This document shows, in pieces, positions 26,642 through 33,988 of a DNA stretch of 35,196 nt. The stretch is from an uncultured Pseudohongiella sp. (lineage in GTDB: Bacteria; Pseudomonadota; Gammaproteobacteria; Pseudomonadales; Pseudohongiellaceae). The notes beneath the pieces were generated by a model that ran no database searches, was not told the DNA's origin, and saw only the letters and a program-made list of their open reading frames with translations. The translations under genes and the position numbers were made by a program. Position 1 is the stretch's first letter. Each line of letters begins with the position of its first letter. The stretch lies in the NCBI GenBank assembly GCA_902531515.1, contig CACAEJ010000015.1, forward strand, positions 1 through 35,196. The letters run 5' to 3'.

Positions 26642-28786
26642 TTAATTTTCGGGCAAGGAAAAAACATAAAGAGCATTCCCAGACCTTGGATAAGTAATCT
26701 CGGTGGCTATCACGCCGGGCACCACCCGAGGGCTCGTCCCGCCCAAAGCTGTTGTAACGGCTATATACTGTTTGTCGTCGACGGCAAAAGAAACTGGGTG
26801 GCCTTGTACTGAAGTTCCTAGCCGCGTCTCCCAGAGCACCTCACCAGAGTTGACATCTAAGGCTTTGAACCGACGATCGAGATCGCCGACAAAAACCAGG
26901 TCGCCCCCAGTTGAAATTGTTCCGGTATGAAGTGAGGCTCGCTGTTGATGATTCCACACTTCTTTTAACGTATCTGCGTGGTAAGCCCCAATCTTACCCA
27001 AGTTACCATTGGTTCCAGGCATTTCAAAAAATTTTCGACTCGCACCAACTCCACCACCACCTTGCACCAGTGCGACTTCTCGTGCTGCATTTTCAAGGCA
27101 AGTTTGGCTTAGAGGTGCGACCAATAAACCGGAAGGAGGGTGATACGTCATAGAGTGCCAATCTTTTCCTCCAGCGCTTGAAGGACAGGCAGAGGTCCAC
27201 TCATTAAGTTGGGCATTCTGAATATCTTCTCGGTAAGTGACAGTGCCATTTTCTGGGTCGATATGTGTAAAAACATTTTGAAACATGGTCTCAGTATGCT
27301 TGAGAAACTTTCCACTGACTCGATCATTCTTCCAAAGAATACCGTGCTTGCCGAGAGAAAAAACTAGCTTTTCATCGCCCCTATTTACCAATACTCGTTC
27401 AAAAACCTCATCAAGGTCCAGAGCTTCGGCAGGAACATGCTGGAAATACCAGTCTAGTTCTCCGCTTTCAACGTCAACAGCTACGGTAGAATTTGTGTAT
27501 AGACCGTAGTCAAATATTGTCATATGGCGCGATACCGGCACCCATGGTTTTTGCTGTGCTGTTCCCCAGTAGGTTAGTTGAAGATCAGGGTCATAGCTTC
27601 CAGTAATCCAAGTATCTCCGCCGGATCTGAAAATATTGTCTAGACCGCCCCACGTGTCTCCGCCAGGCTCTCCCATTTTTGCTACTGTGACGAACCGCCA
27701 GAGCAGTTCTCCATTGCTGGCGTCATATGCACTTATGTAGCAGTCCTCTGTGGTATAGCGTGTGCAACCAGTTAAACCCGAAATAACCATGCCATCAGCG
27801 ACAATGGGGCCACTAGAATTCGAGAACCCTTGACGATTATCGGCAATCTGGGTTTCCCAAACTTTGTTACCAGTTTTAGCATCAAGTGCGACAATTCGCG
27901 CATCAGTTGTCGACTGTATGATCTTATCTTCATACATGGCTATGTTGCGCATATCTTGGCGATTTGCAGGTCCAGTCCAATGCTCCCAAATCAACTCACC
28001 AGTCTTTCCGTCCAATGCCTGAACCACGTTCCCGGGATTTATGAGATAGACGATTCCGTTGTATACGAGAGGTGCTGGCTCAGAATCTCCCTCGTGCATG
28101 TTCCAAACCCACTCAAGCCTGAGATTCTTGACATTTTCTGCATTAATCTGTGTCAGCGGGCTGTAACTGTGTGCGTAAAAATTGCGTCTATGCATCGGCC
28201 AGTCTTGAGGGTTTGGGTTGCGGAGTATTTCCTGTGTTAATGGTTTGAATGGGACAAAGTCCTCGGTATTGCCGCGCACAGTCAGGCCTGCCGGGGCAGG
28301 GGGTTCTGACCGATCGCGCTGGGCTGCCACCTGCGAAATATTGTCTGCGATTTCAAAGTCCGAAGTTGCTGTAATTGCCTCGTTTATCTCGCCTACTCCA
28401 TTGACGTTCAAAATATGTGCGACGATATTCAAATAGTCTGAATTGCTTATGTTTTCATTACCCCCTGGTGGCATATTTGCCTGAATGTTGCCTAGCAAAA
28501 GAGCAGGTGTTTGTGTGCCCCATCTCTGAATGAAGGTATAGCCACTAAGTAATGGACCTAATGTGGATCCTTCGAGGTTCGAACCGTGGCAGGTTGCGCA
28601 GTTACTGGAATAAAGTTCAGCCCCGGTGGTCACCTGGTTATCAAAGGTCAGTGTCGAAACTTCCGCCGATTTGTCTATGGTGGTTTCGGGTTGTAGGTTG
28701 CTATTGTCGCTGCAAGCAATTAGCGAGGTGGTAACTAGTCCAAAAAGAAAGTGTCTTATTAGTTGTAATTCTTGTGGGATAACCAT
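26642..28786 (-). CDS. PQQ-dependent dehydrogenase with N-terminal cytochrome c, copy C (lipoprotein)
   Basis: A 714-residue paralogue of copy B with the same layout: lipobox SLIACS (Cys25), cytochrome c domain with CATCH at 63-67 and Met105 in NMPPGG, and PQQ propeller from about 190. The DLD pair falls at Asp457 and Asp459 in [11 protein letters not shown], and GKHG is conserved. It resembles copy B along its whole length, but differences are scattered everywhere, so it is the older branch of the triplet. The start at 28786 lies 15 bp after the CHRD gene. It probably oxidises a related but different substrate from A and B, as all three remain intact and in frame. Confidence 0.93.
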   Translation of the reverse strand: MVIPQELQLIRHFLFGLVTTSLIACSDNSNLQPETTIDKSAEVSTLTFDNQVTTGAELYSSNCATCHGSNLEGSTLGPLLSGYTFIQRWGTQTPALLLGNIQANMPPGGNENISNSDYLNIVAHILNVNGVGEINEAITATSDFEIADNISQVAAQRDRSEPPAPAGLTVRGNTEDFVPFKPLTQEILRNPNPQDWPMHRRNFYAHSYSPLTQINAENVKNLRLEWVWNMHEGDSEPAPLVYNGIVYLINPGNVVQALDGKTGELIWEHWTGPANRQDMRNIAMYEDKIIQSTTDARIVALDAKTGNKVWETQIADNRQGFSNSSGPIVADGMVISGLTGCTRYTTEDCYISAYDASNGELLWRFVTVAKMGEPGGDTWGGLDNIFRSGGDTWITGSYDPDLQLTYWGTAQQKPWVPVSRHMTIFDYGLYTNSTVAVDVESGELDWYFQHVPAEALDLDEVFERVLVNRGDEKLVFSLGKHGILWKNDRVSGKFLKHTETMFQNVFTHIDPENGTVTYREDIQNAQLNEWTSACPSSAGGKDWHSMTYHPPSGLLVAPLSQTCLENAAREVALVQGGGGVGASRKFFEMPGTNGNLGKIGAYHADTLKEVWNHQQRASLHTGTISTGGDLVFVGDLDRRFKALDVNSGEVLWETRLGTSVQGHPVSFAVDDKQYIAVTTALGGTSPRVVPGVIATEITYPRSGNALYVFSLPEN

Positions 28787-28801
28787 AGGAATAATCCGGT
28801 T

Positions 28802-29251
28802 CTATAAGTCTGAGAAGTGACTACGTAAAAAGACCCAACCGCGCAACTCCCCCGCGGGGTTGCTCTCGGAGTGAATTTGAATGTAAAACTCATTATTGCT
28901 AAGAGCTTCAACTTGCTCGTCCGATAAAGATAGAGTTCCGTTCACAGAACCATCGGTAGATTGAGAAACCTCCAAGGTATGAATAACTGGTCCGGGTTGA
29001 GCGGGAGGTCCATTATGTATGTGGGCGCCAGTTGCAGCAGAACTCATTCCAGAAAAATTACCGTCAACGATGAGTGAGTTGCCATTTAGTGTTAAGATCA
29101 CCTCGCCCTCTCCCAGAATTGTGGTAACGGTTTGAGGGGTCGTTGGCATGGGTGAAAGCCTAGCTCTGTAAATTTCTTGAGCTTGAATATTTGTCACAAA
29201 AAGAAAACTGCCGGCTACCAGCATTGGTAATAAATTTCGGCCGAGTTTCAT
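28802..29251 (-). CDS. exported CHRD-domain protein
   Basis: A small protein of 149 residues from the ATG at 29251, with a signal peptide (about 1-25, ending NIQAQ) and one CHRD domain, a beta-sandwich first seen in chordin. Conserved features are GEVILTLNGNSLIVDGNFSGM, ATGAHIHNGP with its His pair, and FYIQIHSESNPAGELRGWV. An in-frame GTG at 29257 is rejected because it would fall inside the GAGGTG ribosome site. The biochemical role of bacterial CHRD is unknown; it is often found in exported proteins, and the His residues could bind metal. It is followed at 15 bp by PQQ gene C, so a role linked to the quinoproteins is possible. Confidence 0.9.
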   Translation of the reverse strand: MKLGRNLLPMLVAGSFLFVTNIQAQEIYRARLSPMPTTPQTVTTILGEGEVILTLNGNSLIVDGNFSGMSSAATGAHIHNGPPAQPGPVIHTLEVSQSTDGSVNGTLSLSDEQVEALSNNEFYIQIHSESNPAGELRGWVFLRSHFSDL

Positions 29252-29379
29252 AAACACCTCTTGGCTCTAATTGTTAAAGAATAAGGCAACAAAACTATCA
29301 GGAAAACACGAGGCATTGCAATCACTGGAAGAAAACTATGACAGAATTCAGTCAGTTACTGAGTTGACCTCTCTTCTGA

Positions 29380-31029
29380 CTATCGACATTCAAAATTTTC
29401 GGTGACCCAATTTATGGGATCATTAGCACCATTAATTGGGCCAACATACTCCGCTTGTTTTGGATATGCGCACACTGGGCGCTGATTGTCGACTTGACCA
29501 TCAGTGATATGCTCGGCGACCACAAAGTCAGGGGCGATACCATTTTCGACCCAATCAACCATTGGTACGAGCTTATCCCAGGTATTTGGGCCAGGGCCCC
29601 CGGCGCAATGTCCCATACCAGGGGCCATAAAAAGGCGTGCGTCTTTAGCGGCTCTAGTTATGTCTCCTTCGAATGTTGCGTCAACCATCTCTTCGAAATA
29701 ATCGACTGTATCTTCACCTACAATAAGTGTATCTAACCATCCGTGGTAGATGATCAATTTACCTTCATGATCTTTGAGAAACTGGCTCAAATTAGGGTCC
29801 GTTGCATCGGTAATCGACTTCATTAAATCTCCTTTACCGGAATAAAAGTCATTAATATCATAGTCTTTCCAGTGGAATTCGGGGAATGGGCCGGTGGTTT
29901 TTGCCTCATAACTATAGTCGCGTACATCTGGAACGGTCCTTCCTGGGTCATTTTCGTAAAATAAATAATTCATATGATCGCCAGCGACTCCAACGAGCTT
30001 TGAAGGACCCATGTTGTTGCCTTCATGCGGGATATAATAACCAGCCCAGCGAGGCTCTGAGCCAAAAGCTTTGCCGGGATATACTTCTCTTCCTGAATCA
30101 TCGACGGGGCCGCTGTATAAATCTGTTATTGTGTTTATTTGAGCCTCATTAAAGCATCCACTCGAATAACCCTCCGATGGACACCGAAGGTCGTCTAAAT
30201 CTATATCTGGGTCAAAGTCGCAAGCTAGTGGATTGTCGATCACACCATCAGAAATTCCGTCCAGCGCATCACATTTACCGAGAACCTTTTCATGAAGTAT
30301 TTCGATAAGCTGCAGACTATCGTAAGAACCATCTCCATCAGAGTCAGAGGCAAGGTTACCAGCAAGGTTATTTTTATAGACGCGCTGAAGGTTCCATACC
30401 CCAGAGGCGTTAAGAGCCTGGTATGCGAAAGCCGGTGCGCCGGCCACAATACCGTCAAAATCATTGGGGTATCGCTGGGCTTCCATAAGTCCTTGACGGC
30501 CACCTTGAGAGCAACCCTCAAAATACGAATAGTCTGGCGCTTTTTTATAGTATTGATTAACTAATAGCTTACCGGCCATAACGGTTAAATGGACTGCACG
30601 ATAGCCAAAATCGATCTCAGCCTGTCTATTATTGAATGCAAATGAAGCACCAGGTTCAACGCCATTGTCGTGACCCGTATTACTATTGGCTACTGCATAG
30701 CCTTCTGCGACACGATGGTCAGCGTAATCCAAATCTCCGTCTTTTCCCCCGTCGCCCCACTGCAAAAATCGGCCGTTCCAGTGTTGTTTCAAAGGAAGCT
30801 GTGCATGGAAATGAATCGCGGGTGCAATTATTCCTCGAACATAGCAATACGGGTCTTCTGATCGATCGTTTTCCCTAATTTCTGCTGAAGTGATGGTAAG
30901 ATTACGAATATTTTCTAGGTTCTCACAAGCGAATTTCTCATCCAAATCCGAGATCTGTGCGCGAGTTAAATATGGATAAAGAATTAAGCTGAGGATAGCG
31001 ACAGTTTTTGTCAATTTTACGGTGATCAT
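29380..31029 (-). CDS. tannase/feruloyl esterase family protein
   Basis: An exported alpha/beta hydrolase of 549 residues from the ATG at 31029; a TTG ten codons upstream is rejected because the signal peptide (ITVKLTKTVAILSLILYPYLTRAQ) begins at the ATG. The family's CS-D-HC arrangement is visible: Cys173-Ser174 in EGCSQGGRQG, Asp433 in HGWLDTLI, and His474-Cys475 in GMGHCAGG, where the two Cys form the disulfide joining the catalytic elements. A Ca2+-type acidic loop (DSDGDGSYD) and several Cys lie in the lid domain, as in fungal tannases and bacterial MHETase-like relatives. It cleaves esters of aromatic acids such as gallate or ferulate; the real ester here is unknown. It is the first gene of the eleven-gene minus-strand run. 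Confidence 0.93.
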   Translation of the reverse strand: MITVKLTKTVAILSLILYPYLTRAQISDLDEKFACENLENIRNLTITSAEIRENDRSEDPYCYVRGIIAPAIHFHAQLPLKQHWNGRFLQWGDGGKDGDLDYADHRVAEGYAVANSNTGHDNGVEPGASFAFNNRQAEIDFGYRAVHLTVMAGKLLVNQYYKKAPDYSYFEGCSQGGRQGLMEAQRYPNDFDGIVAGAPAFAYQALNASGVWNLQRVYKNNLAGNLASDSDGDGSYDSLQLIEILHEKVLGKCDALDGISDGVIDNPLACDFDPDIDLDDLRCPSEGYSSGCFNEAQINTITDLYSGPVDDSGREVYPGKAFGSEPRWAGYYIPHEGNNMGPSKLVGVAGDHMNYLFYENDPGRTVPDVRDYSYEAKTTGPFPEFHWKDYDINDFYSGKGDLMKSITDATDPNLSQFLKDHEGKLIIYHGWLDTLIVGEDTVDYFEEMVDATFEGDITRAAKDARLFMAPGMGHCAGGPGPNTWDKLVPMVDWVENGIAPDFVVAEHITDGQVDNQRPVCAYPKQAEYVGPINGANDPINWVTENFECR

Positions 31030-31085
31030 AGTTCCATGCTTCTTTGTTATTGTTGTCAATTTCGATACAGGAGAGATTACAGGCA

Positions 31086-31763
31086 GTGTGTGGTCGATTC
31101 AATGTTGTAGACAGTCCTGAAGTTAAGGATTTTTGCAAAAAGTTGGGTGTGCGCCTAGCCAAGAACCCAACTCAGTTAGATATTGCGCCAGGTAGCAAAA
31201 TAAGCATAATCCGCGGCAATAGCGCAGCTAGACAAATATCAGAAGCAACCTGGTGGCTTTTACTCGATACTAAAAGCCTGAAGCCGAACTATCGATACGC
31301 AAGTTTTAATTCAAGAAGTGACAAGTTGTTTGTCAAAAATTCAATATCATATAGGCCATTTAGGGAGTCGCGCTGTATCATTCCAGGCTCAGCTTTCATT
31401 GAGGGTTTAGGCGATAAGAAGACTTATCATAAAATTGAACTCGAAACTTCTGCTATCGCTTTTGGAGGACTTTATAAGGAACATTTGAATCCAATTACTG
31501 GAGAGATCATTTACTCAGCGTCAATAATTACTCTTCCGCCGAGTTCGCCAGAGTGGCAAAAAATTCACCCCAAATCGATACCCCTAATGATTGATTACTC
31601 GGACGATCAATTGGTGAACCTTTGGCTTGACCCCGATTTTAAAGTAGTTACACAATTCCAGTCACTTTTTGCAGAAATGGGTAATAGGCCGATGAAAGTT
31701 ACGCGGATAGGTAAGGCGAGCCAATGGAATGTTGTTGGTGACAGCTTTTCGATACTTGCTTAA
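31086..31763 (+). CDS. SOS response-associated peptidase (SRAP, YedK/HMCES-like)
   Basis: Forms a stable thiazolidine crosslink with abasic sites in single-stranded DNA, protecting them during replication. The start is GTG 31086, not the upstream ATG at 31044, because the catalytic Cys must be residue 2 and become the N-terminus after Met removal; V-CGRF follows exactly, with AGGAGA upstream. From there the protein has 225 residues, with Cys2, Asn75 in FNSRSD, Glu106 in PGSAFIEG and His161 in IHPKSIPLMI, matching the conserved Cys/Asn/Glu/His set. The usual NARSE motif is changed to NSRSD. It is divergent from the tannase gene with only 56 bases between starts, so their promoters must overlap. 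Confidence 0.93.
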   Translation: MCGRFNVVDSPEVKDFCKKLGVRLAKNPTQLDIAPGSKISIIRGNSAARQISEATWWLLLDTKSLKPNYRYASFNSRSDKLFVKNSISYRPFRESRCIIPGSAFIEGLGDKKTYHKIELETSAIAFGGLYKEHLNPITGEIIYSASIITLPPSSPEWQKIHPKSIPLMIDYSDDQLVNLWLDPDFKVVTQFQSLFAEMGNRPMKVTRIGKASQWNVVGDSFSILA

Positions 31764-31808
31764 AGTAATTAAATTTTAGCAGCCGCCTTAAGTAAACTGG
31801 GTTGGGCT

Positions 31809-33233
31809 TTAAGAGGCAAGCCACAGGATAAACCCGCAGCCGACAACTAGGATTTGGCCGACATGATCCGTGAGAGCAAAAAGCACAGGGTCTTCTGAAA
31901 CTTTTCCTTCCAAAGCATTTTTCCAGATGCGAAAAAGCAAATAAGAAAGAAGAGGAAAAATTGCCCAAAGAATTAGCGGTGCAGCATAGAGCTGAGTGGT
32001 TTTTGGATCAGTGATATAGAATGCGAATATGCCGATTGCGACAGCAGTGGATAGAATTCCCGTAACACTCAAAAAGCTCATGTGGTCTTTGCTATAAGCG
32101 CGACCCTCAATATTTTCGTTTCCAGCAGAAATTACGTTGAATAACTCGGCTACACGCTTAACCATTGCTAGCCCAAGGAACAGAGAAAAAGAAAATCCGA
32201 GAAGCCAAGAAGTGGTTTGCAATTCTATCGATTCAGCTCCGGCTATTATTCTGAGAGTGTATAGAAACGCGAGTACAATTACGTCTAACATGAAAATTTT
32301 CTTCAAATAAAAACTGTAAGCAAAATTGATTAGCCCATAGGTAAAGAAAATTATGAGAAAGTTAAAAGGCAGATAAAAAGCAGTGATTGCGCCTAATATG
32401 AATAAGCATGGCCCTGCGATTAGACCAGTAACAATCGATAGATTTCCGGACGCAAAAGGCCGGTTGAATTTTGTAAGGTGGTTTCGATCGTGTGCTAAGT
32501 CGAATAGGTCATTCAGTAGATAAAAACTTGAAGCACATAGTGAAAAACTAATAAATGTTACAAATAATGCTGCGATTAAGGCTGTGTCTGATATCTGATG
32601 TGACAGTATTAGGGGAATAAATACTAATAGATTTTTTAGCCATTGATGAGGACGGACTGATCTGAGCAACTGCCCTAATATAGGTTCTGGAGGATCAAAG
32701 CTAAGAGCACTTTCGAATTTTTCGGAATTTATTGCCTTAACTCCACAGTTCACGATAATTACCTGTGAGGCTTCATTCCAAATTACCGTGTCGTCTCGAG
32801 AGTTTCCTGCGTAGGCAAAAGACTTTCCACCAGTGAGTTTTTTTATTTTTTCTAATTTTGTTTGTCCTTTTAGGTTTACATTTGCGTCACTTCCAAAAGC
32901 AGCGTCAAAAATTTTCATGTGATTTTTTACTTGGTCGACAGCTTTTTGGCTTGATGCAGAGATAAGTATTACTTCCCTATTATTTTTCTTCTGTTTTTGT
33001 AAATACTTCAGGAATTCGGTATTTAGGGGCAAATCGGCTACTGGTATATCAATTCTATTGGATAACTGATATTTCAAATTTGCGCGACCTTTTGCAAGCC
33101 AGAGCAAGAGCGATAAGCAATAGAAAATATTTTTCTTTAAAAGGAGGAGCATTGCCTCAAACATTGTGTCGGTCTTTAGAAGGGTTCCGTCTAAATCGAC
33201 GAATAGAGGTATGTCTTTTTCGGAATTGGTCAA
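31809..33233 (-). CDS. HAD phosphatase-UbiA prenyltransferase fusion (DPPR synthase-like)
   Basis: A 474-residue fusion. Residues 1-180 are a HAD phosphatase: nucleophile DLDGT at 13-17, LISASS at about 90-95, Lys in LKGQTKLEKI and GNSRDD at 143-148. Residues about 190-474 are a UbiA-type membrane prenyltransferase with some eight spans, the first Asp motif NDLFDLAHDR (241-250) and the second region KKIFMLDVIVLAFLYTLRIIAGA (Asp317). This second region matches the decaprenyl-phosphate phosphoribosyltransferase (Rv3806c) type rather than quinone or heme prenyltransferases. The UbiA part would transfer 5-phosphoribose from PRPP to polyprenyl phosphate, and the HAD part would remove the 5-phosphate. 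The stop of this gene faces SRAP; its start is 4 bp after the DprE2-like gene. Confidence 0.88.
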   Translation of the reverse strand: MTNSEKDIPLFVDLDGTLLKTDTMFEAMLLLLKKNIFYCLSLLLWLAKGRANLKYQLSNRIDIPVADLPLNTEFLKYLQKQKKNNREVILISASSQKAVDQVKNHMKIFDAAFGSDANVNLKGQTKLEKIKKLTGGKSFAYAGNSRDDTVIWNEASQVIIVNCGVKAINSEKFESALSFDPPEPILGQLLRSVRPHQWLKNLLVFIPLILSHQISDTALIAALFVTFISFSLCASSFYLLNDLFDLAHDRNHLTKFNRPFASGNLSIVTGLIAGPCLFILGAITAFYLPFNFLIIFFTYGLINFAYSFYLKKIFMLDVIVLAFLYTLRIIAGAESIELQTTSWLLGFSFSLFLGLAMVKRVAELFNVISAGNENIEGRAYSKDHMSFLSVTGILSTAVAIGIFAFYITDPKTTQLYAAPLILWAIFPLLSYLLFRIWKNALEGKVSEDPVLFALTDHVGQILVVGCGFILWLAS

Positions 33234-33237
33234 TTTC

Positions 33238-33972
33238 TTATATCTTGATTCGTTTGAAGATGGTTTCAGGAATCAAGCAGACAAAGAGCATAATTAAGCG
33301 CCAATAAGATGGGGCGTAAATGATATGTCTCTTTTTGCCGATGCCTTTGATGATTGAAGAAGCAATTGACTCTGGAGAAGACCAAAGCAGCCCCTTTTTT
33401 AAATGTGCTGTCATTGGAGAATCTACAAGCCCGGGCCTTACATCGACTATATGTACATTGTCCTTCATTAGACTTCCACGGAGGCCCTGAAGGTATGTGG
33501 AGACCATTGATTTTGCGGCACCGTAAACGAAGTTAGTCTGCCTCCCACGCTCTCCGGCTACAGAGGTGATTACGGCAAGTGTACCTTTTTTCTGTGCTCT
33601 CAACTGATTGACTATTTCAGTACACAGAGAGATAACGCTTAGTCCGTTCACGCGAATGGCGTCTTCGGCTTTCCGATAGTCCGCCTGACATTCTTCCTGA
33701 TTTGGTAGGTTGCCATGGCAAATTAATGCAATATCAATACTCCCCAAAAATTCAACTGCTGCATCAACTATCGTTGAGTGTTTGTTCGTATTTTCAGCAT
33801 CGTAATTCAGAGCTTTGACTTCGCTTGCGCCTCTTAATTCAAGATCAGCAGCTGACTCGCGAAGACGTTCTTCGTCCCTCGCTAGCAGAAAAAGTTTCGC
33901 ACTCTTGACAGCATACAGACGAGATATTGATCGCGCTATTGCTGACGTTGCACCAATGACTAAAATATTCAT
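33238..33972 (-). CDS. short-chain dehydrogenase, DprE2-like
   Basis: A 244-residue SDR. The NAD(P) loop is VIGATSAIARSI (residues 5-16), in which the last Gly of the classical motif is Ala, as is common in DprE2-type enzymes. The catalytic set is Ser137 in VITSVAGERG, Tyr150 and Lys154 in YGAAKS. DprE2 reduces the 2-keto intermediate to decaprenyl-phosphoryl-arabinose. The gene lies between a DprE1-like oxidase (16 bp upstream) and a DPPR synthase-like fusion (4 bp downstream), and that order supports the assignment. The C-terminal hydrophobic stretch (YWRLIMLFVCLIPETIF) may associate with the membrane. On its own, an SDR of unspecified substrate would be the safe call. Confidence 0.85.
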   Translation of the reverse strand: MNILVIGATSAIARSISRLYAVKSAKLFLLARDEERLRESAADLELRGASEVKALNYDAENTNKHSTIVDAAVEFLGSIDIALICHGNLPNQEECQADYRKAEDAIRVNGLSVISLCTEIVNQLRAQKKGTLAVITSVAGERGRQTNFVYGAAKSMVSTYLQGLRGSLMKDNVHIVDVRPGLVDSPMTAHLKKGLLWSSPESIASSIIKGIGKKRHIIYAPSYWRLIMLFVCLIPETIFKRIKI

Positions 33973-33988
33973 AAGCCCAAGACGAGAT

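Noticed and set aside
31044-31085. Upstream ATG start for SRAP
   Set aside because: SRAP requires Cys at position 2; only GTG 31086 gives this, and it has a ribosome site.
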